From NCBI RefSeq assembly GCF_010646885.2, contig NZ_CP050700.1, positions 1,247,501 to 1,311,500 of the forward strand: a DNA stretch of 64,000 nucleotides, given 5' to 3'. The DNA is from Desulfopila sp. IMCC35008 (GTDB lineage Bacteria; Desulfobacterota; Desulfobulbia; Desulfobulbales; Desulfocapsaceae). Below, piece after piece: positions 44,413 to 53,593 of this stretch. The translations under genes and the position numbers were made by a program. The notes beneath the pieces are model-generated. The model had not been told where the DNA came from, ran no database searches, and saw only the letters and a program-made list of their open reading frames with translations. How positions within the stretch are numbered: the first letter of the stretch is position 1; each line of letters begins with the position of its first letter.

Positions 44413-45147
44413 TTGAAGAACACCGTTACGCTGGAAATACCGGCAACAATGAATCGTCGTATCGGCCAGGCTATGCATGATTATCAGATGCTTGCCGATG
44501 GAGATAGGGTACTGATTGGTCTGTCGGGTGGGATTGACAGCCTGGTACTGACCTCTGTACTTGCCGGTTGGCAGAAAAAGGCCCCGATTAGCTATTCACT
44601 TAGCGCTATAACTATTGACCACGAGTTCTGGAGAGAGGTGGAAAATGGTGTTGGCCCGCAGGAATCAATCGGCAGCCAGGTTGAGGGGATGCAGGTCGAA
44701 TATCATGTGGAGAAGAGTTGGGAACTGGCTGAGGAGGAAAGAACCTGTTATCAATGTGCCAGAAATCGACGAAGCCAGCTGTTTGAATATGCCCGGCAAC
44801 ATGATTATAACAAAATTGCTTTTGGTCACCATCGTGACGACCTTGTAGAGACTTTATTCCTCAATATGTTGTATAGCGGAAACATTTCAACCATGGTTCC
44901 GAGGCAGGAGTTGTTTGACGGTAATCTTCACATCATACGCCCCCTTGCCTACCTGGAAAAGAGTGAGGTGATGGTGATTGGGAATAAACAGGGGCTCAAG
45001 GCGGTTGCAAATCTTTGTCCCCTTGAAGATAAGACAAGGCGGAAGAAGGTGCGAAAAATACTCGAAGGCATTTACAAGCAGGAACCGGAGGCAAAAAAAT
45101 CCATATTCGCTTCCCTGTCAAACGTGAGGGAAGGATACCTGTTGTGA
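44413..45147 (+). CDS. TtcA-like PP-loop ATPase (tRNA thiolation family)
   Basis: 244-residue member of the TtcA/TtuA group of adenylating enzymes. The PP-loop is 'SGGIDS'. A 'CYQCARNRR' CxxC motif and a later cysteine ('VANLCPLED') match the three cysteines that hold a [4Fe-4S] cluster in TtcA; 'GHHRDDLVETLFLNM' is another family block. TtcA itself thiolates C32 of tRNA, but the target here is uncertain. I chose TTG 44413 (AAGG upstream, just past the terminator). ATG 44449 is an alternative and would cut conserved N-terminal helix residues. It overlaps the next gene by 4 nt (GTGA). Confidence 0.8.
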   Translation: MKNTVTLEIPATMNRRIGQAMHDYQMLADGDRVLIGLSGGIDSLVLTSVLAGWQKKAPISYSLSAITIDHEFWREVENGVGPQESIGSQVEGMQVEYHVEKSWELAEEERTCYQCARNRRSQLFEYARQHDYNKIAFGHHRDDLVETLFLNMLYSGNISTMVPRQELFDGNLHIIRPLAYLEKSEVMVIGNKQGLKAVANLCPLEDKTRRKKVRKILEGIYKQEPEAKKSIFASLSNVREGYLL

Positions 45148-46040
45148 AAACCTCCGTGGATTGTCTGGTCTGTTTTGTGAGACAGGGATTGCGAGTGGCT
45201 CGAATGTATGGATGCAGTGAAACCGTCCAGCGTGAGGTTGTTCAGGAGCTGGGACGACTGCTGCCGCAACTCGATATGGAAGCGACGCCGCCGGCCAACT
45301 CCATGCCTGTCTATCAAACCATTAATAGAATCATCGGTTGTAAGGATCCCTATTTCGATGTCAAGAGAATGGAAAACAGGAGGGCTTTAGGGCGTATTGA
45401 GACTCTCAGGAAAGAGGTGAGAGAGAGCACTGAGCCATTGCGGGTAGCCTGCGGATACGCCATAGCCGGTAATATTATTGATTACGGTGCATTTTCCCAG
45501 GGAATGATCGAGGAAGCCCTGTCAAGTCCGGACGAATTCCAGTATAGCCTCGATCACTATCAGCAGCTTGAAGCGGCGATAAACGAGTTAGTTGAGGGAG
45601 ATAGTGTTTTTTACCTCGCTGATAACTGTGGTGAAATCATCTATGACTCTCTGCTGGTTGAGCTATTAGCCCAAAAGGGGTTGCAGGTGACTGTCGCGGT
45701 TCGTGAAGATGCGATAATTAATGATGCATTACTCGAAGATGCCCAAGTTGCCGGTCTGGACAGGGCTGCCAGTTTAATCAGGAGCGGTGTGGTTTGTCCG
45801 GGTAGTCCTCTTGATCAGTGTTCTGAAGAGTTTAAGGAACATTTCTTCTCTGCCGATCTGGTTATATCCAAGGGGCAGGGGAATTTTGAGACGCTCTCTG
45901 AGGTAAACAGGGATATATTCTTTCTCTTGACAGTAAAGTGCAACGTGGTAGGTAAACATCTCGCGGAGATTGCCGGTGTGAAAGAAAATGTGGTAGCCGG
46001 CAAGGGGGAAATGGTGGTGTACTATTCCGGCGGCTCTTAA
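45144..46040 (+). CDS. DUF89 / ARMT1-like damage-control phosphatase family
   Basis: 298-residue protein of the DUF89 family, metal-dependent phosphatases thought to remove damaged or overflow phosphometabolites. Family motifs are clear: 'FYLADNCGEIIYDSLL', 'SKGQGNFETLSE' and 'KCNVVGKHLA'. The N-terminal CxxC (C7, C10 in 'VDCLVCFVRQG') is typical of prokaryotic members. Its GTG start overlaps the TtcA-like stop (GTGA), implying a joint role or simple coupling. The substrate is unknown. Confidence 0.9.
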   Translation: MKTSVDCLVCFVRQGLRVARMYGCSETVQREVVQELGRLLPQLDMEATPPANSMPVYQTINRIIGCKDPYFDVKRMENRRALGRIETLRKEVRESTEPLRVACGYAIAGNIIDYGAFSQGMIEEALSSPDEFQYSLDHYQQLEAAINELVEGDSVFYLADNCGEIIYDSLLVELLAQKGLQVTVAVREDAIINDALLEDAQVAGLDRAASLIRSGVVCPGSPLDQCSEEFKEHFFSADLVISKGQGNFETLSEVNRDIFFLLTVKCNVVGKHLAEIAGVKENVVAGKGEMVVYYSGGS

Positions 46041-46109
46041 CAACCGGAGTGCTCGACCCAAAGGAAAGTACCAGGAAACTATTCTATTGTGTTTTTAAGA
46101 GGTGGCTAT

Positions 46110-47480
46110 ATGAAACAGCGAATAAATCTCCTGATGAAGGAGCAACCTGCAGGGCAAAAAGTACAGGTGGATGGATGGGTACGTACCAGGCGTGATACAG
46201 GATCTTTCTCATTTTTGGAATTAAATGATGGTTCGTGTCTGGGGAACCTGCAGTTGATTGCGGATAAGGAACTGGAAAATTACGAGAGTGAGATTAAAAA
46301 CCTCACGACCGGTTGCAGTATCTCTGTTGAAGGGGAGTTGAGGGAATCTCCGGCTAAAGGGCAGAAAGTAGAGTTACACTGCACAAAAGTTCAGGTTGTC
46401 GGCTGGTCAGAGCCAGAAACCTATCCTTTGCAAAAAAAGAGGCATTCTTTTGAGTTCCTGCGGGACATGAGTCATCTCAGGCCACGTACAAATGCTTTAG
46501 GCGCTGTCTCCAGAGTCCGCTCACGACTGTCGTTTGGTATCCACCGATTTTTTAATGAGAGAGGGTTTCATCAGGTTCATACTCCGATAATTACCACCAG
46601 CGATTGCGAGGGTGCGGGAGAAATGTTTCAGGTGATGACTGTCGAGGAAAGTGCAGGCAACGTCAAACCCGAAGATGCTTTTTTTGGTAAGACGGCAGGT
46701 CTCACCGTGTCGGGGCAGTTACAGGCCGAGGTGTATGCACTTGCACTTGGCAATGTCTATACCTTTGGACCTACATTCAGGGCGGAAAATTCACATACCT
46801 CCCGTCATCTTGCAGAGTTCTGGATGATTGAGCCGGAAATGGCCTTCTGCGATCTGGAATGCAATATGCAGCTTGCAGAAGATATGTTGAAATTTGTTCT
46901 TGCCGATATCCTCGAGAATTGTGGGGAAGATATGGTCTTATTCGATAAATTTATTGAGAAAGGTATTATCGCCAAACTAAAGGGCGTGATTGAAAAAGAT
47001 TTTGCCCATATCACGTATACCGAGGCTGTTGAGAATTTACTGGCGGCCAAGCAAAAATTTGAATTCCCGGTGGAGTGGGGAATTGACCTGCAATCAGAAC
47101 ACGAGAGATACCTGTCCGAGGAGTTGTACAAGTGCCCCCTGATTGTAACCGACTATCCGGCATCCATTAAACCTTTTTACATGCGGGTGAATGAGGATGG
47201 CAAGACGGTTGCGGCAATGGATATCCTGGTTCCTGGAATCGGGGAAATTGTCGGCGGAAGTCAGCGTGAAGAACGTTATGATATTTTAAAAGAGAGAATG
47301 GTTGCAGCCGGAATCGAGATCGATGAATACGAGTGGTATCTCGATTTGCGAAAATACGGGACCGTGCCTCATTCCGGTTTTGGGCTGGGTTTTGAGCGAT
47401 TGGTTCAGTTTGCAACAGGCATGGCAAATATCCGTGAGGTAATACCGTTCCCAAGGACACCTGGGTCAGCCCCCTGCTAA
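46110..47480 (+). CDS. asnS: Asparagine--tRNA ligase
   Basis: 456-residue class IIb aminoacyl-tRNA synthetase. An N-terminal OB-fold anticodon domain ('VDGWVRTRRDTGSFSFLELN') precedes the catalytic core, with motif 2 'FRAENSHTSRHLAEFW' and motif 3 'GFGLGFERLVQFATG'. The histidine-rich motif 2 loop and 'FWMIEPEMAF' favour asparagine over aspartate. ATG 46110 has AGAGG about 8 nt upstream; a GTG at 46089 is less likely. A real asnS means Asn-tRNA is charged directly. Confidence 0.96.
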   Translation: MKQRINLLMKEQPAGQKVQVDGWVRTRRDTGSFSFLELNDGSCLGNLQLIADKELENYESEIKNLTTGCSISVEGELRESPAKGQKVELHCTKVQVVGWSEPETYPLQKKRHSFEFLRDMSHLRPRTNALGAVSRVRSRLSFGIHRFFNERGFHQVHTPIITTSDCEGAGEMFQVMTVEESAGNVKPEDAFFGKTAGLTVSGQLQAEVYALALGNVYTFGPTFRAENSHTSRHLAEFWMIEPEMAFCDLECNMQLAEDMLKFVLADILENCGEDMVLFDKFIEKGIIAKLKGVIEKDFAHITYTEAVENLLAAKQKFEFPVEWGIDLQSEHERYLSEELYKCPLIVTDYPASIKPFYMRVNEDGKTVAAMDILVPGIGEIVGGSQREERYDILKERMVAAGIEIDEYEWYLDLRKYGTVPHSGFGLGFERLVQFATGMANIREVIPFPRTPGSAPC

Positions 47481-47530
47481 CCAGGGTATTCGGGTCAGAG
47501 ACCAACTATATATTTATGGAAGGATAGAGA

Positions 47531-48232
47531 ATGGAAGCGGGTACTCCAACCGGTAAAGGCCCCGGTGTCAGGAAGATGTTTGATGCCATCGCCGGTCGTT
47601 ATGACCTGATGAACAGGGTCATGACTATGGGGCAGGACCAGAAATGGCGGCGTTTTGTGGTTGAGAAGGCAGGAAATCCTGATAATGGCTGGGTTTTGGA
47701 TCTGGCAACCGGAACCGGTGATATTGCCGCCCTTACATATGAGGTGTACCCTAATGCCAACGTCATTGGCGGAGATTTTTCCCATAATATGTTGCGGGAG
47801 GCGGGTACTCGTTTTCAGGATAGGCATATTCACTGGCAGGTGTGTGACGCCAACCACCTGCCCTATCCCGACAACAGTTTTGAGTCAGTGACATTCGGGT
47901 ACCTGCTGCGTAATGTTGACGACAGCCAGGCGGTGCTGAATGAGGTTTACCGCGTGCTAAAGCCGGGAGGCCGCGTTGTCTGCCTTGATACAACTCCCCC
48001 CAGGAAAAATCTGTTGTATCCTTTTATTCGGTTTTATTTTCGTTTTGGTATACCATTATTGGGACGCATGATTGCGGATGATGAGGCAGCGTATGCCTAC
48101 CTGACAGGATCAACGATGGATTTTCACTCTGCCGATCAGCTGGCTGAACTGTTCGAGCAGGCAGGGTTGATTGATGTCGGGTACAGGAAGTTCATGATGG
48201 GAACCATTGGTGTACACTGGGGGAAAAAGTGA
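47531..48232 (+). CDS. menG: Demethylmenaquinone methyltransferase
   Basis: 233-residue SAM-dependent methyltransferase of the UbiE/MenG family that makes menaquinone from demethylmenaquinone. The SAM site is 'VLDLATGTGD' (55-64). N-terminal 'MFDAIAGRYDLMNRVMTMG' and the later 'VTFGYLLRNVDD' and 'RVLKPGGRVVCLDTTPP' blocks are typical. In a quinone-reducing anaerobe this supplies the quinone for complex I. GGAAGG is placed well before the ATG. It overlaps the next gene by 4 nt. Confidence 0.94.
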   Translation: MEAGTPTGKGPGVRKMFDAIAGRYDLMNRVMTMGQDQKWRRFVVEKAGNPDNGWVLDLATGTGDIAALTYEVYPNANVIGGDFSHNMLREAGTRFQDRHIHWQVCDANHLPYPDNSFESVTFGYLLRNVDDSQAVLNEVYRVLKPGGRVVCLDTTPPRKNLLYPFIRFYFRFGIPLLGRMIADDEAAYAYLTGSTMDFHSADQLAELFEQAGLIDVGYRKFMMGTIGVHWGKK

Positions 48233-50199
48233 ACAAGGAGAAACAAGATGTACCGGCTGTAAGACGGGAAAGTAGCCGGAGAACCAATTCAGATTTATCC
48301 CGCTTGCATACTATTTTTGAACTTTTCATCGAAGTAACAGATGTTTACTGGGATCATACCGCATTTATCTATCGATCCGGATATCGGGCGGGAGATGAGG
48401 AGCAGACGGTAACGTATGCCAAGCTGTTTGAGGATGTCCTGCTGCTTGCGCGTGCCTTCAGGCAGCGAGGTGTCAGTCGGGGTGACAAGGTTATGTTGTT
48501 ATCGGACAACCGCTATGCCTGGATTGTTACTGATCTGGCTGTCATGGCCCTTGGTGCGGTGAATGTGCCGAGAGGGGCAGATACTCCGACCCAGGAACTG
48601 GAATATATTATCAGTCATTCAGAGAGTTCCTACCTGGTCGTAGAAACTCCTGAGTTGCTCGATTATCACAACGAGTACATAAAAGGGGCGAAACAGATCA
48701 AAGAGATTTTTGTTATGACAGGACCGTCCATGCATACTCTCTTCAGTCGGACGTTTTCCTACACGGATCTTCTTGAAAATCGCAAGTACAGCCTCAAAGA
48801 TGTCGAGTGGTTTCGCGGGTTGGGTGAGTATATCGGAGCAAGCGACCTGTTGACCCTGATTTATACTTCCGGGACCACCGGCAGGCCTAAGGGGGTGCAG
48901 CTCTCCCACGGGAACATCATGCATAACGTACGGGTGATACCGGACATAATCAAGCTGACAGAGCAGGATTCGTGGCTTTCCATACTGCCCAGCTGGCATA
49001 TTTTTGAACGCACTGCTGAATATGTTGCTTTATCGAAGGGGACAACTCTTGTCTATTCCTCGGTGAAAACCTTTGCCCAGGATCTGGAGAACTATCGTCC
49101 CACTGTTGTTGCAACTGTGCCAAGGGTTTGGGAATCACTTTATTCCCGGGTTCAGGGAACAATTCGTAAAAAAGGACCGGCGGCAGCACGTATTTTTAGC
49201 TCCCTGGTCTGGATATCAAGTTCTTTTCGGCGGAATAAACGGAAGATGCTGGATCGGCTCCCCCGTTATAGCGATCCATGGTTTGGTGCTGCCTGGTTAC
49301 AGAAAATGGTTGCTACCTGCAAGGTCGTTCTGCTGTCTCCATTATATCTGCTTGCCTCCAGAAAGCTATCAGCGGTGCAGGAGCGTTTTGGCGGGCGCTT
49401 GCGGCTTGCCGTCAGTGGCGGAGGTACCTTGGCCGAGTATCTTGAAGAGTGGATAGATGCTGTAGGGATCCGAATTGTTAATGCTTATGGCATGACGGAA
49501 TGTTCGCCTGCTATTGCCGGAAGAGGACTTACCTGCCGTGTCTACGGCACTCTGGGGCCACCGGTTCCTAATACGGATGTACGTATCGTATCGGAGCAGG
49601 GTGTGGAGCAGCAGACAGGTGTAGAAGGTCTTATCGAGGTGCGGGGACCCCAGGTGACCAAGGGGTACTATCATAATGAGGAAGAGAACGAGAAAGCTTT
49701 CACTGAAGACGGTTTTTTCAGGACGGGTGATCTGGGCAAGATGACCACGGGAGGAGAGCTCGTTATTACCGGCCGGGCTAAAGAGATTATTGTTCTTGCA
49801 AGTGGTGAGAATATTGACCCTACCAGGATCGAGAATACGATAACTATGTTCCCCTTCGTTCAGGATGCCATTCTGGTGGGTCAGGACAAAAAGGGTCTTG
49901 GAGCTCTTGTTGTACCTAATATTGAGGAGTTAAAGGAACATCTTGGAAAGCGGTTCAGCGATCTCAAAAAAGAAAAAGGTGAATTGCTGGCCGATTCCCA
50001 CGTTCTGGATCACATCAGGAAGGAAATTAACCGGCTTCTTATGCCGAAGCAGGGATTCAAACCGTATGAAAAACTGCAGGGAATCGCCTTTCTCGAAAGA
50101 GAGTTCAAACTCGGGGAGGAGTTAACGAATACCCTGAAAAAGAAACGTCATGTCATCGAAAAAAACTACAAAAAGCTTATCAACGATTTGCTGCATTAA
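48229..50199 (+). CDS. AMP-forming long-chain acyl-CoA ligase family
   Basis: 656-residue ANL-superfamily enzyme that activates a carboxylic acid through an acyl-AMP. The P-loop is 'LIYTSGTTGRPKGVQLSHGN', and later motifs are 'NAYGMTECSPA', 'GFFRTGDLGKM' and 'GRAKEIIVLASGENIDP'. Length and the 'LPSWHIFERTAEY' block fit long-chain fatty acid CoA ligases. Start is GTG 48229, overlapping menG (GTGA). It ends next to a convergent gene at an inverted repeat. Confidence 0.9.
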   Translation: MNKEKQDVPAVRRESSRRTNSDLSRLHTIFELFIEVTDVYWDHTAFIYRSGYRAGDEEQTVTYAKLFEDVLLLARAFRQRGVSRGDKVMLLSDNRYAWIVTDLAVMALGAVNVPRGADTPTQELEYIISHSESSYLVVETPELLDYHNEYIKGAKQIKEIFVMTGPSMHTLFSRTFSYTDLLENRKYSLKDVEWFRGLGEYIGASDLLTLIYTSGTTGRPKGVQLSHGNIMHNVRVIPDIIKLTEQDSWLSILPSWHIFERTAEYVALSKGTTLVYSSVKTFAQDLENYRPTVVATVPRVWESLYSRVQGTIRKKGPAAARIFSSLVWISSSFRRNKRKMLDRLPRYSDPWFGAAWLQKMVATCKVVLLSPLYLLASRKLSAVQERFGGRLRLAVSGGGTLAEYLEEWIDAVGIRIVNAYGMTECSPAIAGRGLTCRVYGTLGPPVPNTDVRIVSEQGVEQQTGVEGLIEVRGPQVTKGYYHNEEENEKAFTEDGFFRTGDLGKMTTGGELVITGRAKEIIVLASGENIDPTRIENTITMFPFVQDAILVGQDKKGLGALVVPNIEELKEHLGKRFSDLKKEKGELLADSHVLDHIRKEINRLLMPKQGFKPYEKLQGIAFLEREFKLGEELTNTLKKKRHVIEKNYKKLINDLLH

Positions 50200-50224
50200 A
50201 CCTGTTTCAATCAAAAACAGGTTT
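50198..50224. terminator. Short bidirectional hairpin between convergent genes
   Basis: AAACCTGTTT (50198-50207) pairs with AAACAGGTTT (50215-50224), 7-nt loop. It overlaps the stop codons of the acyl-CoA ligase (plus) and phosphatidyltransferase (minus). A/T ends on both sides could serve as weak U-tracts. Confidence 0.5.
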
Positions 50225-51530
50225 AGCCTTCAACAGGTCCCTCTTCTGGCTTTGGGATAAGTTTTCTGCCCAATATAAAGTAGAGTGCTACCGAAGTCAG
50301 GATGAAATAACCGAAGAGTTCTGCATTTTTCGTCTTCAGTACAAAAGCAAGTGTTACGATAATCGCTGAGCTTATCACGAAAAAGAGAGGACGTGGAGTC
50401 TGCCGTAGTATGATCCTGCCGAAGTGAGCGAAGCGTATATGGCTTACCATGATGGCTGCTGAAAAAACAGCAACAAAAGAGAGCAGGTTAGGAGAAACGA
50501 TCAATGCAGATCCTAACACAATGAGAGCTCCGGCCGGGCTTGGTAAGCCGTTGAAAACTCCATCCGGGAGATCCGTTCTCTTCTTATCGACCGTCACAAA
50601 ACGTATTAACCTCCACGCCACGCCGGCTACAAAAATCGCGCCGAATATCCAGGCCAGGTTTCCACCCGACTGGATGACCACATATGCAGGCGCCAGCCCA
50701 AAACTGACAAAATCTGCAACATCATCGAGGTATGGCCCAAACTTGGTTCCTCCATGCTTTTCCGCCATCCTGCCATCAAAAAGATCGAAAAGCTGCCCCA
50801 CGATAATGATGCAGATCGCCCAGGCAAAACGATGCTGATGGGTGAGTATCAGGCTGGTAACCCCACAGATGAAATTGAGGGTGGAGAGTAAATCTGCATA
50901 CAGCCTGTTGGGTATGAACTTAAAAACGATAGAAGCGGCGGCCAGGATGATACAGGCGGTCAACACCTCGTTGCTTAAATCTGTTATCCATGGGTTTTCC
51001 TGAATCAGGGCGCAGAAGATGACAAGAGCAAAACACATGATCGCCTTTATCTTGCCGAAATTATTCGCGGCGCCTGAGGTCTTCAGCAGCTTGAGGATAT
51101 GTCTTGCAAAGAACTGTCCGGCAAATTCTATAACGACCAGTATCCATACAAGACGTATGTCCAAAAGACCGGTGTAGGCAAACCCGAGCATCGGCGGAAG
51201 ATACGTCAGTTTGTCGCACATCGGGTCAAGCCATTCTCCCCACTTGGTCCCGAGATTACAGCTTCGTGCCACAACACCGTCAACCCCATCCATAATCGCA
51301 GCAAAGGTGAAAAAAAGGATCGGTATCGACTGATACGGTGAAAAGAAGTACATAAAAAATGCAATAATCGCCACCCCCCCACGCCAATAGCAGATAGCGT
51401 TCGGGTGCAGCAGCCAAAGGTGCGAGTGGATGTAATTCCGAAAAGATTCTTTCTTGACCATCTGGGAAAACCAGAAATAGAAACCGGTTCCAATGGCTGC
51501 GGCTAGAGATATGACGAGGAATCGTTGCAT
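50223..51530 (-). CDS. Double-domain CDP-alcohol phosphatidyltransferase
   Basis: 435-residue polytopic membrane protein with two CDP-alcohol phosphatidyltransferase domains in one chain. The first has the full catalytic motif DGVVARSCNLGTKWGEWLDP (D-G-x2-A-R-x8-G-x3-D, continuing MCD for the last Asp). The second has 'DLFDGRMAEKHGGTKFGPYL' followed by DDVAD, in which the conserved Arg is Glu and the spacing is one shorter. The second half, with 'FVSFGLAPAYV', resembles phosphatidylserine synthases. Two head-group transfers, or one active and one degenerate half, are possible. The first domain is close to the PgsA type. Phospholipid synthesis at the inner membrane is likely; exact products are not readable. 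Confidence 0.85.
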   Translation of the reverse strand: MQRFLVISLAAAIGTGFYFWFSQMVKKESFRNYIHSHLWLLHPNAICYWRGGVAIIAFFMYFFSPYQSIPILFFTFAAIMDGVDGVVARSCNLGTKWGEWLDPMCDKLTYLPPMLGFAYTGLLDIRLVWILVVIEFAGQFFARHILKLLKTSGAANNFGKIKAIMCFALVIFCALIQENPWITDLSNEVLTACIILAAASIVFKFIPNRLYADLLSTLNFICGVTSLILTHQHRFAWAICIIIVGQLFDLFDGRMAEKHGGTKFGPYLDDVADFVSFGLAPAYVVIQSGGNLAWIFGAIFVAGVAWRLIRFVTVDKKRTDLPDGVFNGLPSPAGALIVLGSALIVSPNLLSFVAVFSAAIMVSHIRFAHFGRIILRQTPRPLFFVISSAIIVTLAFVLKTKNAELFGYFILTSVALYFILGRKLIPKPEEGPVEG

Positions 51531-51571
51531 AATAGGGTACCCTTATACCGGGACAGTGTTAAATAGGGGTC

Positions 51572-51880
51572 TCATGGTTTGTTGAAGATGGTGTTTGAAA
51601 TGATCTTGCCTCGTGGCACTTCGTCATCATTTTCCCTATTGTCCGGATCTTCACGATACTCTTCAATAAGGGAGACAGACTGAAACGGCAGCATTAACTG
51701 GCGAACCCCTTCGAAGTTTTTGCGGATTTCGTCATCTGCCGGATTGATCAGGTAGCTTTTTTCTTGTGGAAGGACAAGATCCTTGATGGCCACGAAATAG
51801 GGATGGGTCATATCCAGGCTCGTGGATTTCAGAGTATATTCCTTTTCCTTCCAGGTAAAGTGTACGCGGTAAACAGCCAT
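51572..51880 (-). CDS. DUF1820 family protein
   Basis: 102-residue soluble protein starting 'MAVYRVHFTWKEKEYTLKST' with 'THPYFVAIKDLVLP', 'INPADDEIRKNFEGVRQLML' and 'PFQSVSLIEE', which match my recollection of the DUF1820 family. Function unknown. It lies 41 nt upstream of the phosphatidyltransferase gene on the same strand, so it may be co-transcribed with it. Confidence 0.75.
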   Translation of the reverse strand: MAVYRVHFTWKEKEYTLKSTSLDMTHPYFVAIKDLVLPQEKSYLINPADDEIRKNFEGVRQLMLPFQSVSLIEEYREDPDNRENDDEVPRGKIISNTIFNKP

Positions 51881-52037
51881 ATGTTTGAAACCTGTATATA
51901 AATCGAGAAGTTGTCTTTAGTAGTGTTGAAAACAGTAATGAAAACAGCATGATTGTAATGGCTGTCCCCTGTAGCTTGCAACCCGTTTATTTGTAAATAA
52001 TGAAAGTTTTTCTCTTATTTGTGTAAATAAGGAGTTC

Positions 52038-52763
52038 TCAGGTTGCCTTGAGTTCTTCAATTGTTTTGCAATAGAAGAGGTCGCAACTCCCGGAACTTTT
52101 TCCGGCCATGGCCAGTGCGTGTTTTCCTGAAGGATCGAACAGGATAATTCTGGAGACATGTTGGGCGTCGATTAAATCATCAAGTACGGGCAGCAGGTTA
52201 TCTTCTTTGGTCTTAAGGGTATCAAAGCGGATAAAACCGGGTTGCCACTTCTCAGCCACCAACTTCACCAGTTCTTCGCCCAATTCCTTTTCTGTTGATT
52301 GTGAGCCGATGATTGCCACGGAATCCGAGTGTTCATCAAGGACCTCTATTGGGTCCCCTACCCGAATTAAGCCGCCTTTTTTGACAACTCCGAAAATACC
52401 CTCCCGCGGCATCACACAATCCCCGGCCTGATGATAAATTGCACAGGGCGAATGACAGACCTTCCCCAGTTGAGAAATAATCAATTCGGTGCTGCCGACA
52501 CGGATATGGGTGCCGACCGTGAGGCTGCACAGGTTAATGCCCTCTGTTGTAATATTTTCAGCAAAGTTCCCGGCTACGACCTGCAACCCCTTTTGGCGCA
52601 TGCTTTCGATCGATTCTTCTGCAAGAAAGCTGACCTGCCGGTGCCATTTGCCACCGTGGGCGTCGTTTTCCAGACCAAAATTCTCGATAAGGTTGACACT
52701 TTCTATGTTTTTCTTGCGAATCCCTTTCCGGTCGCTGATTGAAATAGCTTTTATATGCGGCAT
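52038..52763 (-). CDS. MOSC-domain protein with C-terminal extension
   Basis: 241-residue protein. Residues 1 to about 150 form a MOSC domain ('NFGLENDAHGGKWHRQVSFL', 'GNFAENITTEGINL', 'GKVCHSPCAIYHQAG'), a sulfur-carrier fold related to the molybdenum cofactor sulfurase C-terminus; the cysteine of 'KVCHSPC' is the likely sulfur site. About 90 further residues form an alpha/beta domain I do not recognise ('ILFDPSGKHALAM'). Such stand-alone MOSC proteins are linked to molybdenum cofactor handling. Two small AT-rich inverted repeats follow the stop. Monocistronic by spacing. Confidence 0.85.
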   Translation of the reverse strand: MPHIKAISISDRKGIRKKNIESVNLIENFGLENDAHGGKWHRQVSFLAEESIESMRQKGLQVVAGNFAENITTEGINLCSLTVGTHIRVGSTELIISQLGKVCHSPCAIYHQAGDCVMPREGIFGVVKKGGLIRVGDPIEVLDEHSDSVAIIGSQSTEKELGEELVKLVAEKWQPGFIRFDTLKTKEDNLLPVLDDLIDAQHVSRIILFDPSGKHALAMAGKSSGSCDLFYCKTIEELKAT

Positions 52764-53042
52764 GTTGATTCTCCGTATACCGTTATGGTGTGATACTCCG
52801 CCGTACTTCGATTTCCTGCAACAAAAATAGGGGTTCTTGATATTATTGCAAGGTGAAACCCTGCCTGGTGATAATCAACCTGCCTTTTTGTTACCGGGCA
52901 GACATGTGTCCTGCAGGTATTCAGTTTGTATTTCCCTGTATCCGGTGCGTTTTGAGCCTGTAGAGATTCCCTTGATTATTCAACTTTCCTGTGACAAAAT
53001 TTAAGCAGGAGTAAAGAGTTATCTTCAACATAGGAGGTCTGT

Positions 53043-53540
53043 ATGCGGAAACTACATGAAGTGCAGCGTGTTATCACTCCGATTGATTTTTCAGATAATT
53101 CAAGGCTCATTGCTGAGTCTGCCGCCTATATGGCGGGAAAGTTCGGTGCGGGTATGTACCTCGTCTTTGTGGTTCAGAATTTTGAGGATTACTCTGGTTT
53201 TTTCGTGCCGCAGATGAGTATGCCAAACCTCGAAGGGGAACTGGTTGAGGGAGCCGAAGATAAAATGACCAGTTTCTGTAAAGAGCTTGAGCCGATTTGT
53301 GACGCTGCCGGGGTTGTCAGCCTGGAACATCGGGTTTTTATGGGTGATGTCGCCGAGCAGATCGTTGATTTCGCAGCTGAAATCCAAGGTGATCTTATTA
53401 TCATGGGCACCCATGGCTATAAAGGTTTGGAGAAAATCATGTTCGGTAGTGTTGCCGATAAAGTTGTCCGTGCTGCCCACTGCCCCGTATTGACCATCAA
53501 CCCATACACCTGTTGCACTGAAGAAGATGGTCGAGAGTAG
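53043..53540 (+). CDS. Universal stress protein (UspA family)
   Basis: 165-residue single-domain universal stress protein. It starts with the 'RVITPIDFSDNS' strand, has a 'GDLIIMGTHGYKGLEKIMFG' nucleotide-loop pattern (G-2X-G-9X-G-S) and ends in 'CPVLTINPY', so it is the ATP-binding type. AGGAGG lies 5-6 nt before the ATG. It is flanked by a gene-free 279-nt stretch on the left that probably holds its promoter, though I could not place one with confidence. Confidence 0.93.
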   Translation: MRKLHEVQRVITPIDFSDNSRLIAESAAYMAGKFGAGMYLVFVVQNFEDYSGFFVPQMSMPNLEGELVEGAEDKMTSFCKELEPICDAAGVVSLEHRVFMGDVAEQIVDFAAEIQGDLIIMGTHGYKGLEKIMFGSVADKVVRAAHCPVLTINPYTCCTEEDGRE

Positions 53541-53593
53541 GTTCCTGTAAAATAGTGCCAACCAGGCTGTGCGCTGGCAGGAGTTTCAAACTT

